This document shows positions 24,151 to 36,241 of a stretch of DNA of 64,000 nt, piece by piece. Where the stretch lies: the NCBI GenBank assembly GCA_007922195.1, contig ML681981.1, positions 8,378,958-8,442,957 of the forward strand, in the 5' to 3' direction. Source of the DNA: Podocnemis expansa. Lineage: Eukaryota > Chordata > Testudines > Podocnemididae. Position 1 is the stretch's first letter, and each line of letters starts with the position of its first letter. The notes beneath the pieces were generated by a model that was not told the origin of the DNA, did no database searches, and saw only the letters and a program-made list of their open reading frames with translations. The position numbers were made by a program, and so were the translations under genes.

Positions 24151-25569
24151 CAGTATGTGGAGAAATTTGGTGGTGTTATACTTATGGTATTTGGAAAGGG
24201 AGAAATTGCCCCATTGATTCCCCATATTTTGTTTGACTACTCCTGAAGGGGAGAATCTTGGAACTGACCTTGTGTGAGGACCAAGGTATAAGAGGAGGCA
24301 GCTGCTTCCCCAAAAAGGTGAGAGCTAGCATACCATGCCCAGCTATGAAGAGGTATCAAGTGTTGCACACTGGGGGCAGATTACTGCATGGGCCAACAGG
24401 ATCCATGCCTAGGGAGTCACCACAGTGTGGGAGCCCTCCACTCTGCTAGCACTGTGGAGGGGAGCGGGGCCAGCCAGCCCTTAAGTCAGGCTCTAAGCTT
24501 TCAGGTGCCAGACCTTGGGGCCTTGGTCCAGTGGGAAGGGAGGGCTTGAGCTCCCCAACCACAACCCATCTTTGCATTTGGAAGTACCTGAGCCTTGACC
24601 ATTCCCAACCAGTGAAGACCATCCCGCTGTGTTTACAGGCTCATAGCCAATGCCATTCTTTTCTTATTAATGCTAGGAGGTACTCATTTGAATTACTTTA
24701 TATAGTTAAGGATAATCTGAAAATAATGGAAAACTAATACCTCTTTGCCTTGCATGTGTGTTTTGTACATGGCACTCCAACTTGGCTAAAGAATTCAATG
24801 AGTGTATTTACTGCATGCAGGATCTGGCCTATCAGATTATACCATTGGTCTATGGAACAAAATATTTAATCATCTTTGAAGTTAGTGAGAGTTTGGTCAT
24901 TGTTACAGGTACAAAAGCTACATTGCTGGTATGTGTGTCACAGCTGGCAAGCCATTTATCCTTCAGTAACGCTGCACATGGCATCAAGGGATTAGTATTG
25001 AACTGTAGATACAGGGGGCAACAGGCATTATTTTTTGCATTGTCAGAACCTAATGAATGCTATTACATTCCCAGAGCAGGGCAGTAAATTTTTCCAGCTG
25101 ATGTTGTTTTCTAGGAAAACAATGGCTTATGCTTACTATTCACCATGCAAATGTCCCTGGGGTGTTTTAACAGCCCATAAATGTTACTCAGTAATCTTGC
25201 AGAGTACTGTACATCAGTATGCACATAATCAAATCCTTTAACAGAACCTTTATTACATATTTTTATAGTAATTTTTTTCAGTTTCCTCTTCCTTGTCCTT
25301 GTCTCATCTGTAGCATCAGTAACTTACACTAGCTGAGCTCTGACACTGATCTCCAAGTTCTTCTCAGCAGCAGTCAGTCCTGTATCTAATTTCAGCAAAG
25401 TAGCCAGCTCAGTAGTCTTTCTCCCTCTCTTCTGCTTCTTAATTCTTTCTGTCTTGGCCTCACTTCTAAAGAGCCTTAGTTCACCTGAAATTGTAAGAAC
25501 ATTAAGCTTACTTCTTCAATACAATATCTACTCTAGCATTCTAGCCAGGGCATCATGATTCTAACTTTT
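24151..25569. other. spacer, nothing recognised
   Basis: Non-coding sequence without a supported feature. Confidence 0.4.
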
Positions 25570-25577
25570 AGTCTGAG

Positions 25578-26021
25578 CAGTGTTGCCAGCCTTACATTTT
25601 AGGTTTTAGTGACCATGAAGATCTTTTTACTGACAGGTTTAACTATTTACTGACATCACTAAAAATACCATAAACGATATAATAATGTCACAAAAGTGCA
25701 TGCATACTCGTGATATTCTGTACACAGGAATTTGGATTCACATGAGTATTTCAGCTGTAGTGAACTGATTATTAATCAGGGTTTTGGGGTATGTGAAATA
25801 ATAGAAATGATAAAGTCAGGACTAATGTAGTTTTACGATACAAGCAATGATTCTGAACGATGACAATCAATGTCAAAATATAATATGTTTTATTTCTACC
25901 CAATTTTACTGATATTTAAATTTTATGGATTTACTGACAGTGTTAAAATTGCACCTTTTTTTTTTTTTTTTTTTTTTTTTTTACTGTCTGCCAGTGAATT
26001 TACTGATTTTTGGCAATCCTG
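25578..26021. mobile_element. hAT-type element containing a 27-base T tract
   Basis: The ends are CAGTGTTGCCAG at the left and TTGGCAATCCTG at the right. The flanking 8-mers are AGTCTGAG (25570-25577) and AGTCTGAA (26022-26029), 7 of 8 identical. A T run fills 25956-25982. The phrase 'ttactgacag' recurs inside, at about 25629 and 25931. There is no transposase. Confidence 0.85.
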
Positions 26022-26029
26022 AGTCTGAA

Positions 26030-27225
26030 TGTTCAGCATGTATTTGATGCCTAAAGCCCATGTGCCATCAAATATCTGTTGTTAATACATCTCATGTGCA
26101 GGTTTTATTACAATATTATAAAAGTACTGTAGGCTAGGAATATACTTTCAGTGAAGTCAGCAAACCATTGCTTTGACAGCTAACAGGGCAGTTTTACCAA
26201 AGGTGCCTTTTATATTGTGCTTGCATATGGTGTCATCAGTGAAGATTAATCACACTGAAGCAAATTTGCCATGCTACTTAACCTATCCGCTACTTTGTTT
26301 TCATTGTAAAATGGAAACAAGCAAAATTATTCATCAAGCGAGTGGTGCTGAGAAGTACTTGTTTTCATGTAATCTGTCTAAGGCTCAGAACCTGCTTAAA
26401 CATGCACCATTGTGATATCTTGCAGATGAGTCCCTTTGTGACCTCTCTCAGCTTCAGTAACTGAATTTTACTGCTGCTAAGCAATGTCAGTTCCCTAACA
26501 CACCTGCTTGTTTGCCTTGCCAATAAGCTCTTCAGGACTCCAACAGTCTGAAACTCACCTTGCAGGCACCAAATCAGTGAATCCCTGTTCTTGAGTTACC
26601 AAAAGATGTCTCTGCTGTGTCCAGTCCTTCCTGCTGGACACTCACAGAAGTTAAGTTCACTATCTGCAAGGAGAGAGAATATTCACCAATCTGTTAAGCT
26701 AGCTGAGGACTCACCCTACAGCTTAATGCATAACAGTGTGGCAATTCTGTAATAAAAGGAAGAGACATTTATGAATAAAGAACTGAGATTTAAGTGATAC
26801 TAACCAAGAAAAAAAGAGGCAAGCATGGCTACAAACAAAACAAAACTCTTTCTAGAGCCAAAAACATAATTTATGCATGACCAATCTTTGTCTACCCAGC
26901 TTTCTCTCTTACATCATGTCTACAGTAGCTTTGCCATCCAGACCAAGAGGATCCTGTTTTCATAGGCTTAATGGGTGCTGTACCATATCATTCCCTAAAC
27001 GAAGGATAACATATATTTTTTTTCTCCCCTTATGTTACCCAGTCTATCGTCTTTGTTTCAAGCCCTCAGTTTTTTCTTAGGACCCATGATGGTGGTTGGA
27101 GCATGCTACTGTGCTTCTACTAGTGTTTCCCTTTTTCTTAGTCTTTTCTTTACATATAGTTAGCACTCATGACTGATGAATGTTTTACTTGTAGGTTCCT
27201 TGTGTATTTAGTGTACTCTTCAACT
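26030..27225. other. spacer, nothing recognised
   Basis: Non-coding sequence without a supported feature. Confidence 0.4.
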
Positions 27226-27230
27226 CCTGC

Positions 27231-27480
27231 ATGTTCTGGGAACCAATGCCTTTGTCAGGGCATGCCTCAGTCCCAGGCTTCAAACCTTCTGATGGATGCA
27301 AGAAGCTGATGCCAGTCAGCAACCGTCACTCTAGGGCCCTGAAATATCTCAGAGGAGCTAACATCAGGGACTGGTGCCAGATCTGTAGGAACTTTAAACC
27401 CAGAACTAAAAAAGACAGAGAGGTGAGACTAAAGCACCTTCTTATCAAAGCAGTCCTGCATTCACCCTTAACCTTTCATT
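27231..27480 (+). pseudogene. gag-like zinc-knuckle fragment of a retroelement (tentative)
   Basis: The frame reads 'FKPSDGCKKLMPVSNRHSRA' and then 'DWCQICRNFKPRTKKDREVR'. The basic, Cys-containing pattern with a Cys-x-x-Cys pair resembles short zinc-binding segments found in gag-like proteins of sauropsid retroelements, possibly DIRS or LTR type. Only one clear Cys pair remains, and 'RALKYL' sits where a second pair would be expected. Copy B of the hammerhead-like family inserted just downstream. A host exon cannot be excluded but nothing supports one. Confidence 0.35.
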
Positions 27481-27545
27481 CTCATCCCAAAGAATCTTGT
27501 CATAAATTTTCTTCTGTCTACATTTGTGCTACAACATGGCCAGCA

Positions 27546-27662
27546 AAACAAGCAAGGAATCCTGTGACATTTAAAGACTAACAAATTTGTTTATCTTATG
27601 AGCTTTTGTGGGAGAAAATCCCACTTCATCAGATGCTTTGAAGATAGGGGAGCTTACAACTT
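27546..27662 (-). mobile_element. hammerhead-like small retroelement, copy B, 12-bp target duplication
   Basis: A 117-bp copy flanked by an exact 12-bp duplication, ACATGGCCAGCA, at 27534-27545 and 27663-27674. On the minus strand the CTGATGA box is intact (27626-27632). It is followed by the GTGGGAT..TCCCAC stem. The GAAA box is changed to AAAA (27604-27607) and the outer helix is partly lost. Confidence 0.82.
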
Positions 27663-27839
27663 ACATGGCCAGCATAACTCCACCAAACTGGGTGCTAACA
27701 TCACACACAGCCTCTGCAGGATTTCTAGCTTAAGTGCCTATGCTGGACATTAGTAGAGCTGCAGCTTAGTCTTCAGTTTGCTTCTCATTCTGCTATCTCT
27801 CAACTGGCTAGAAATGATGCCAAATTTGGATATGTAGTC

Positions 27840-28115
27840 TGTGTGTATATTCAGATAGGTTCCTATCCCATCTCTAGGTGGAACTGCTTGTGAGTTACCA
27901 GAAGTGGAATGGATACATGCAATTCTCCTGAAAAAGAAAATACAGTTACTAACCAGCTTGGTAACTGCTGTTCTTTTGAGATATAGTGTACTAACAGTTC
28001 CAAACCCTGCTTTCCTTCACCTCTAATTTGGAGTCTGTATGGTAAGACAGACTTGAGGGGGTTAAAGTGACACTGTCCCCTTTATATCATGGTGCAGCCG
28101 CATAAGAAAACAGAC
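27840..28115. repeat. retroelement terminal-repeat fragment (tentative)
   Basis: The words 'aaaatacagttactaacc' and 'ggtaactgctgttcttttga' resemble a terminal sequence common in turtle and crocodilian LTR/DIRS-like repeats. It may belong with the gag-like fragment 400 bp upstream. Confidence 0.35.
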
Positions 28116-28149
28116 TGTGCATGTGCCACCCCAACGGTTGTCTCCAAGG

Positions 28150-28779
28150 CAGGGGAAGGCAACCCCTGGCATACACGCTGACATTGGCACACAAGCCTGT
28201 TCAGAGTGAAATGCAGTGCTCTCTGTGTTGCCCCTGAAATTGCTGCTTCTGCCACCAAAAGCCTCTTCCAGGGGCAGCTGGGGCACAGGAAGTCCTCAGG
28301 CATGCCACAGAAAGAAGATGCCCAGAACAACCCCCCTGACCCCACAAGTGGCTCCTTTTAGTGGCAAGCCTGGGAAGTGGGGGCATCACTGGCCCCAAAA
28401 ATCTCTCAGGGCCCAGGCCCCCTGCCCTGGAGTGCTGCCCCCCCCGTCCCAATCCAGTCCTACGGCCCCAGCCAAGGTTGGGGCCATATTTGGCTGCCAC
28501 TGCAGTGGCACCCTGGTCAGGGCAAGGACTGGATTCTGCTGCTGCCTCTGTGGCAGCCCAGTTGGGCAGCAACTGTGGCCGGGGGCATGGGGCTCAGCTG
28601 CCATGGAGGTAGCAGCCAGATCCGGCCCAGACCCTGGCTGAAGACATGGGGCTGGGCCGCCTTGGTAGCAACAGCAGGAATCTGGCCACAGCTTGGTTCA
28701 AGGCACTAGCACTGGGACTGGGGGCTTGTGCCCCCTTTGTCCAGCAGCAGTGACACCTCTGCTGGGATGCCTCTCCCTG
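28150..28779. mobile_element. GC-rich hAT-type element, 630 bp
   Basis: The left end is CAGGGGAAGGCAACCCC and the right end is GGGATGCCTCTCCCTG, inverted repeats with several mismatches. The flanking 8-mers CTCCAAGG (28142-28149) and CGCCAACT (28780-28787) agree at 5 of 8, so the target duplication is weak. The interior is GC-rich and holds only composition-driven frames. Confidence 0.65.
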
Positions 28780-28789
28780 CGCCAACTCC

Positions 28790-29995
28790 AGCAGGAAATT
28801 GTTCAAAGTGCTACGTGTCTCTTTCTGTGATTGGTGGAATGTTTCGATGCTGTGTAATGGAAAACTGACCTATCACACTGCTTGGCATAATTCTGCTGAA
28901 AACTGTTTATCAAAATAGATTCCTGGAAAAACGTATAAATCAGATTGCCCTTCTAGTACCTATGATTATCTGACAAAGAAGTGTAGCTCAAACTTAATTA
29001 ACTTGCTTTTTCACATTCAGTTGAATTGCTATAATAGAGCAGTTAGTTGAATATTTATATAATCTAAAACATATTTATGCAATATTTGAGAAGTATCCTG
29101 TTCTTAAGCTTTGTCTGACAGGAGAATCTATAGTCTGTCAGCTATGTGAACTCAAGTATTAAAGTGACTCCTGGTTTTAAGGCAATAAAATAAAAATCTC
29201 CATTAACCCGTATGTGTAATAAAAGTAAAAGCTAATATAGTCAAATAGATTTTGAGGTCTTGGTACTGAAGCTGTTCAAGTATGATAACAAGTCAAAACA
29301 ACAAATCAAAAAAACAAGTCAAAAATTTGATTTGAAGAGTTTTCTTTTGGAAAATGCAATTTTATTAAAATAGAAATATTTTGCGGGAATGTGTCATTTT
29401 GACAAAATGCATCCAGTTGAAGTCTAAATGAATTATTTCAATCTTCTTGTTTCATTTTGATAGTGTTGGAACATTTTGATTCTTTTGATTAATTTCATTG
29501 ACTTCTAAATCCTAGTAAAATAATTTCAAAATTATATAAAAATAAAGTATAGCTAATGCATGTATAATATTTAAATAAAATAAGAATAATAAATAATACA
29601 AATAAATAATGAGATTAAAAATAAATAAAACTAGAATAGAATTAATCAAAGCAATAAACCCCAAATGAGCTGGTTTTACCCTATCAAAATAAAATAATTC
29701 AATGATCCCAAATCAAGTTTTTCCTGTTTCATGGGAATTTTGAGCTTTTTTGTTCTGAGTCTGAATTTTCTTTCTAAAATGTTGGAGTTTTCCCATGATT
29801 CAAAAATTCCTGTTCTGCAACAGCTCTAATAATAATCCTGTTCATTGCAATTCCCTCTTATCCCAAATAGTTTGGCCTTATTCTAAACTTCATTGCAATT
29901 GTGAACTGGTTTGGCATCTGCCAGAAAAAATGGAACTGAAACCATTACAACCTGTTAACCGTTATGTTGGTTAGTGATCACCAATGGCCTGATTC
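28790..29995. other. AT-rich spacer
   Basis: Very AT-rich, with loose (AATAAAT)-type repeats at about 29540-29640. No gene or transposon ends were recognised. Confidence 0.45.
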
Positions 29996-30062
29996 AACAC
30001 ACACTGAAGTCAATGGGAGTCTTTCTATTGACTTCAGTGGGCATTAAATAGGGCCCACAGGA
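29996..30062. repeat. hairpin repeat ('cactgaagtcaatggga')
   Basis: CACTGAAGTCAATGGGA at 30002-30018 faces ATTGACTTCAGTGGG at 30027-30041. Same family as the hairpins at 20198 and 55941. Confidence 0.65.
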
Positions 30063-30094
30063 GCCACTCTTAGTGAGAAAAAGTTAGTCTAGGG

Positions 30095-30943
30095 CAGGGG
30101 TCAGCAACCCGAAGGATAAGAAGAGTAATTTTCTGAGATTCCTTTAATAACCAAGTGTTTTGAGCGCCACAATGGTGTAGCCATCTGGTGGGGGGAGCTG
30201 AGAGCTGGGCCAGGGTGCCTGCCACAGTGGCCCTGGTGGGGAGAGGTGGAGGTAACCCAGAACCAGGAGTGGGCCCCCTGCAGGGTCCTTTGGGGGGGGG
30301 GGAGCCTGGAGCCTGGCATGGGCTGCCTGTGGGATCCCCTGGTGGTGGCAGGGGGAGAGGGGATGGATCCAGGAGCAGGCCCCCCACTTTTGAGGCATGG
30401 GAGTTACCCCCACCCTCCCACACAACCGTAGGAGCCCAAGGTGGCCCAGCAGTCGCACCATGGCCCCTAGTTCCAGTGGGGGGGGGTGTGGGCAGCATGC
30501 GCTCTCTCCGTCCCTCCCTCTGTGCACTGGGTGGGCGTAGCAGAGAAGCCTGCCTACCCCCAGCCAGCCAGCCATCCCTCCCAAGAGCTCTTGAGAGGGA
30601 CAGCCAGCTGGGGATAGGTGGGGCTTCTCTGGTCCACCCCAACAGTGCATGGACGGAGGGTGGGCGTGCTGCCTACACTCCCCACGCCCACCGGTGCTAT
30701 GGACTGTGGCATGACTGCTGGGCTGCCTTGGGCTCATGCAGTTGTGGTGGCAGGGTGGGGGCGATGCCAGCGCCCTGAAAGTGGGGGACCTGTGCCAGCC
30801 AGGAGTCCCCTTATTCAGCCCCAATGCTGGGGCCAGCCAGGAGACCCCTTTGCAGCCATGCATCCCCAGAGCATATCTGACGCCCTGGAGGAAATTGCCA
30901 AGGAGACACAGGTGGCTCACTGAGCCCGCATTGCTGATCCTGG
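30095..30943. mobile_element. GC-rich hAT-type element, 849 bp, perfect target duplication
   Basis: The left end is CAGGGGTCAGCAACCC and the right end is ATTGCTGATCCTGG. The 8-bp duplication GTCTAGGG is exact (30087-30094 and 30944-30951). The interior is extremely GC-rich, with G runs near 30293 and 30479. The longest frames on both strands (up to 280 codons) lack any domain and are a composition effect. Confidence 0.9.
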
Positions 30944-31361
30944 GTCTAGGGGGAGAAAAACTAGAATCAGTATTTTCTTGGTTCATTTGATCCCAAAACT
31001 ACATCAATTATAATCTTCCCTGTGCTTACCACTCCCGTTATCAGCGATGGCTGTCATGGCCTGTGTATCTGAATGCTGAAACTCTCACCACACGTATGGT
31101 CACCCGTGGTTCAAATATGGTGTTAGGCATGCCATCTTAGAAACTTGTGTAGATTAGTAGGAGTGAGAGCAGATGGGATGAGTCACTGAAATATACGTTA
31201 AGGCTTTATTAATCCATTGCACTCTCATGGAGAAATTTTAATGTGATGGCATATTATTGCAATGTGCCCTGGGAATATGTGAACTACTCCAGTAAGCAAT
31301 GTTTAGAAGTTAAGTGTATTTTAGCTTGATTTTAAAGATAAGAAACATTACTATAACGCAG

Positions 31362-31473
31362 TAAAATAAACAAGGATGCCTGTGGCACTTATAGAGTCTT
31401 TAGGTGCCACAGGCCTCTTTGTTTGTTTTACTGAACTAGACTAACATGGCTACCCCTTTTGGAACTTGGCAAC
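31362..31473 (+). mobile_element. hammerhead-like family, copy C, core deleted
   Basis: The sequence folds on itself: 'gatgcctgtggcac' faces 'gtgccacaggcctc'. It ends with 'agactaacatggctacccc' like the copy at 52459. The candidate target duplication is CTATAACGCAG (31351-31361) and ATATAACTCAG (31474-31484), 9 of 11. The ribozyme-like segment is missing. Confidence 0.65.
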
Positions 31474-31699
31474 ATATAACTCAGTTTTCCCAAACGGATG
31501 GATGTTTGTTTTCCAATCATTCAGTTTCATTTGCTTGGAAAGGCAGACTTTCAGAAAGTGAGATGCTGGGATCTGGGACCTGGCTTTTCCTCTTGGGGAG
31601 CCGTCACCACCTCCCGAAAAAACTGAAATTAAACTAAACTCTGTCAAACAACCATCTATAGCTTAGATGATCTGACACAAATGGAAGCCTCTGAAGACT

Positions 31700-32271
31700 T
31701 ATGTTATATATACTGTGCTAGCCCCTCCTTCCCAGCCCTCACTGGCTGCTGGTGACCCCCTCCGCCAAACAAATATGTTGCTGCTGCCTGAGAATTCAGT
31801 GGCAGCCATGGCTGGAGTACCCCCAACACTGAAAAACCACCCAGAGCGGCTTCTTTCGGTGGCAGAGGTGAGGTCCCCAGCAGTGTTCCCTCTAATTAGT
31901 TGTAGACTGTGTGCACAAACAATTTCTTTGTGTGTGCAAAAACATTTCTTTGTGAGCACCAATATTAGCACTATTGAATTTTTTTGTGTGCACTTTATTT
32001 TGTTGTGTGTGTAGGTTTCATGACCTATGTGCGCGCACACACGCACAGCTTAGAGGGAACAGTGGTCCCCAGACATTCTACTGAAAGCCAAGTCAGATGG
32101 CTTCTTTCGGTGTGGCTGGGGAGTCCCCAGGGATTCTGCTGAGAGAAGCCACCTGAGTGGCTTTTGGTAGCAGGAATGGGAGCCTTGGTGAGACCACACA
32201 GGGTGCGTGCACTCGGCCAAATCAGCCCACGCGCCACTCTTGGCATGTGTGCCAGGAGTTGCTGACTCCTG
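31700..32271. mobile_element. older hAT-like element, left end lost
   Basis: The right end TGCCAGGAGTTGCTGACTCCTG at 32250-32271 is a typical hAT end. Internal phrases 'cggcttctttcggtgg' and 'ggtccccag' repeat on both sides of the nested element at 31881. I cannot find the matching left end, so the start is a guess. Confidence 0.5.
31881..32064. mobile_element. short hAT-type element nested in another repeat
   Basis: The ends CAGTGTTCCCTCTAA and TTAGAGGGAACAGTG are near-perfect inverted repeats. The duplication GTCCCCAG is exact (31873-31880 and 32065-32072). It is 184 bp with a GT/CA-rich interior. It is nested, so it is younger than the surrounding element. Confidence 0.93.
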
Positions 32272-33245
32272 GTCTACACTCATTTTTCCCCATTAAATTT
32301 TCCACTTCTGCTACTTCCCATTGAATTCCACCAACAATAGCAATAGTTGGGACTACCAGTGAAGACAGTACTCTGGGCAGCTGCTGGCTTCTTAAGCAGA
32401 GTGGTGTTTAACATTCCTCAGAGCAGGTGTATACAACATGCCTAAATTGTTGGTAGACACTGAATGCTGCTTTCTACTAGCACTGCACTGCTACAGCTCA
32501 TGGGGCTGCAATGCTGTTTGCATTGGCAGAAGGTAGTATGAAACGTTTCCTGTTTTAGATTAGGCTCAGAGTCCATCTTATTCTTTGCTGCCAAAGTTGA
32601 TAGAATCCTTTGGTGTGGAGCTTAAGGCATGGGCAAGTCTATACAGTTAAAGTTCTCATTGTTGATATATTTGATATACATCATCAGAGAAGACAGAATT
32701 CAGTTTTTTGTGTGTGTGTGTGTGTGTGTTAGCATTCCACAGAGTCTTGATCTCTACTTTGAATTATTTCTTGATGTTACCAGCTTAAATAATGAATGAC
32801 TGTTCTGACTTTTTTTTAAAAAGTGAAATATAAGCACAGCAAAATATTGACTTAGTTCATACTATTTTTAAATCTATTATCTCTTCATCTATAGGTATCT
32901 TTGTCTCAAGAAAGCAAAATGTGTGTGCTGTAGTAGAAGGGGAGCTGCTAGTCAAAGGCTAGATTCTGCTTGCTAAGATGTGATGGGTCTGAACAATGTA
33001 GTAAAGACTGATGGAGCAGTTAGGGTTTGAAGAAACATTCTCTGTTCTGAAAAACTGATCTAAACGTGAGTCTTGAATCACCCCTGAACTTGTCTACAGG
33101 CTTGAATAATGGGTCTGGTGCATGGTGTATTTTGGAGTACAATATGCTAAGTGCTGGTTAGCAGGGGAGCATTATTGAAGAAGCCAGCTTTGCAGTTGGA
33201 CCAGAAGTGGTGAGGTTTATTGTAAGTAAGGATGCTCATCTGCCG
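32272..33245. other. spacer with (GT)n microsatellite
   Basis: A (GT)n tract lies at about 32709-32730. Nothing else was recognised. Confidence 0.45.
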
Positions 33246-33249
33246 TGGA

Positions 33250-33535
33250 GGTAGCAGAAGTCACCGATTGTGACCTCTGTAACAGTCGCAGAGCAGGGCT
33301 TTTGGAGCAGTAGGTGGCTGAGGTAATCAGCACCTACCACTGGAGCAGCAGGTGCCTGTCAACCCTTTATGTCCTCCAGAGTAGCAGCACCCCAGCAGCA
33401 GTTAAGATTCAGTCAGGGTTATTTTTAGTAAAAGTCATGGGCAGGTCACGAGTCATGAATTTTTATTTATTGCCCATGACCTATCCATGACTTTTACTAA
33501 AATCAACCCTGACTGACTCTTAGCCTTAATTCTAA
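33250..33535. mobile_element. foldback element with long inverted repeat
   Basis: At 33411-33515 the arm AGTCAGGGTTATTTTTAGTA, continuing as 'aaaagtcatgggcaggtca', is the inverse of the arm ending CAACCCTGACT. The arms are about 45 bases and separated by an AT-rich loop of about 20 bases. The upstream 33255-33400 ('gaagtcaccgattgtgacct') probably belongs to the same element. No target duplication was settled. Confidence 0.7.
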
Positions 33536-35478
33536 GTTTTTGCAGTTCAGGACTTTCTTGCAGCCCCTTATCCGCCACTGTACACTATCATATCCTTTCT
33601 GTTACTATCTCAACAGAGTGCCAAGTCTAAAGCGTAACTGATTATTTGAATTGAACTGAGAGTCCTAGTATGGAGAATAAAAATCAATACCAAGATTTTT
33701 GCCTTTGAGATATTGTTAATGGGAATCTTGAAGCCTTCCTCATTGAGATAGGGCTTCTCGCTCACCAGTGGCTCAGTCAGGCCTTCAAGAAGTCTTCAGG
33801 CATCTGTAGATAAATGGAATGTTTTGTGATGCCTGGGTTCTGGTTTTCATGTTGAATGGCAAAATTCAAGAATTTTGTGTTTTCTAGAGTGCTGCACGTG
33901 GATAAGAAAATATCTCTGTGCCCACTTCTGTGGCATTTATTTGGCAAAGTCATAATGCTCCTCAGTTCAATCTGTACCAGGTCTTATGCCCACTCTTGGG
34001 GGAAAAAAAATTTTCCCTTCAAATTCTGAATTCTGCTCTTACGCTGGGAATTTCTGTTCTATTTTATCTTAAAAGTAGTTGAATTGGAAATGATACTTTC
34101 TCCACAGAGAAATTTTTGAACATTACACTTTCAATGAGATAATGTTTTATTGGTGAAGAACAACAAATTTGCTGTCTGTTTTGTCTGTCTGCAACTCATT
34201 CTATTCCTTGTTCTGCTGTAGGAGCTTTTGAATGGAGCATAACAAATTAAAGCCTTCTATGCCTATCCGTGCATGGCATATTGAAACAATTTCTTTTATA
34301 AGGAAATGGAAAAGAAATCAAAGAAAATCTGAATTCTCATTCCTTGAAACTTTTTATTTTATTTTTTTTAAAAGCAAAGATGCAGAAGGACGTAACAAAG
34401 AGAAGGAATACATTATAGTTATATATGTGCATGAATGCCATATTAGACTTGCTGGCCAGAGATCTATTTACATGTATCCTTAGCCAGCACACCTGATGTG
34501 GTATAAATGCACCACAACAAAATATCAGAAGAGGAGTAATGCTCCTAAAGGTTTTTGGAGTAATGCAGGCAAGTGGTGTTAACAGAATTTTTCTTCAGTG
34601 GAAATACAGTAACTATAGATCTCCTGCTGTGAACCAGCAGCTGAGGAGATTACTTTAAACTACCTTTATGTCTTATCCATCTTTGCATCCTGGGCCATCC
34701 AGCCAAGAGCGTAATCCCATGTGTAAATTAAAGCAGCCTCAGAGCTGCTTTATTTTATATGGACTGCCAATGATCCTAATGAATTGTCTTGACAACATGA
34801 GCTCAGTGACATAAAAGGGTGCCCCTGATTACTCCTCCTTTTCCAGGAGTATTATAGCTGCTCAGACCCCTTCTCAGAGAGAATTCTCAAGTAGCCAGCC
34901 AACCTAACTTTCAAGCAGTTTCTTGCCACCAGAGTATCATGAAGTATCCTTACTGGGCTAGGAATTTGTATATCACAAGAATATAAAAAAGAGAGGTTGT
35001 CAGGTGCAATGGTCAAATTGCAAATTCAGTTTTGCTAAAAGTCTTGCCCCATACAGTACTAATAAAAGTGGTAGCTTAGTATCTTTAGTGTGGACTGCTC
35101 TGTGTAATACTTCTGAAGCTGTCCTCCTCCATTTTTCTCAAACAAGTATTTATTTCTCATATAAGTAATTGACCCTCATTCTTACCAAATGTTGGTTGAG
35201 CTAAGGATTTCTTGAACTGATTCTTTCTGTCATGAGTGCATCAGTGGTCAGACAGGCAAGTGTTTCATATGGCTATTGACATGCAAATATCAGGAAGGCC
35301 TAAGAGAGCTAATATATGGGCTAACGGCTGTTACAATAGGTTATATTGGGGCATGGGGAGAACGAAGTCAGTATTAGGGAATGTTAGGATGTTCACAACA
35401 CCTTAAAATGAATGAGATGGTTCATGCTGCCACAAAAGACTTTGGAAATAGCAAGGGGAGCTGTAAAGATAAGGCTAA
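33536..35478. other. spacer, nothing recognised
   Basis: Non-coding, no supported feature. Confidence 0.4.
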
Positions 35479-35499
35479 CAGTAGATGCCGTTTAGACTC

Positions 35500-36125
35500 A
35501 AGGGAAGACTCAACAGTGTACCTGTGTTGCTAAGAAGGCTAACTGCATATTGGGCTGCATTAGTAGGAGCACTGCCAGCAGGTTGATGGACCTGATTATT
35601 CCTGGTGAGGCCCCATTTTGAGAATTGTCCAGTTTTGGACCCCCTATTACAGGAAAGATATGGACAAATTGGAGAAAGTCCATCAGAAGGCAATGAAAAT
35701 GACTGGTGGGTGGGGGGGCTAGGGGAGCTAGATTACATGATTTACAAGGAGAGCCTAAGGTCTCCCTTAGTCTGCAGAAGAGTGAGGGGGGGAAGTTGAT
35801 AGAAGCCTTCAGCTACTTTATGGAGGTTCCAGAGAGGGTGAAATTAAGCTGTTCTCAGTGGTGGCAGATGACAAAATAAGAAGCAATGGTCTTGAGTTGC
35901 AGTGGAGGAGGTCTAGGTTGAATATTAGGAAACACTTTTTCACTAGGAGGATGGTGAAGTATTGGAACGAGTTACCTAGGGAGGTGGTAGAATCTCCATC
36001 TGTAGAGATTTTTAAGGCCCAACTTGACAAAGCCTTGGTTTGGGACAATTTTGTTCGTGTTGGTCCTGCTTTGAGCAGGGGGTTAGACAAGGAAACCTCC
36101 TGAAGTTCGGTCCAACCCTAACTTT
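35500..36125 (+). mobile_element. CR1 LINE 3' fragment (CR1-C)
   Basis: The plus strand encodes, with frame breaks, the CR1 C-terminal region. First come 'ctgcatattgggctgcatta' and 'gaggccccattttgaga'. Then in one frame (35858-36103) come 'MVADDKIRSNGLELQWRRSR' and 'REVVESPSVEIFKAQLDKAL'. It is 5' truncated and ends near 36125 without clear ATTCTATG units. Confidence 0.88.
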
Positions 36126-36241
36126 CTCACCAAAATAGGATACAAGACACAAGGGAACAGTGGGGAGGAAGGGCTATGAGGCAGAGAAATCTCAGTCTCC
36201 TGTGAGGTGTCTGGAGGTTATAGAATCATGTTGTAACAGTC

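Noticed and set aside
30144..30986. 280-codon open frame on the minus strand, with other long frames on both strands
   Set aside because: It lies in a GC-rich hAT element with a perfect 8-bp duplication. The protein is Pro/Gly/His-rich without a domain, and equally long frames occur in other phases, as expected from composition.
30095..32271. A single 2.2-kb hAT element joining the ends at 30095 and 32271
   Set aside because: A better partner for the left end lies at 30943, with exact GTCTAGGG flanks. The flank after 32271 (GTCTACAC) matches only 5 of 8.
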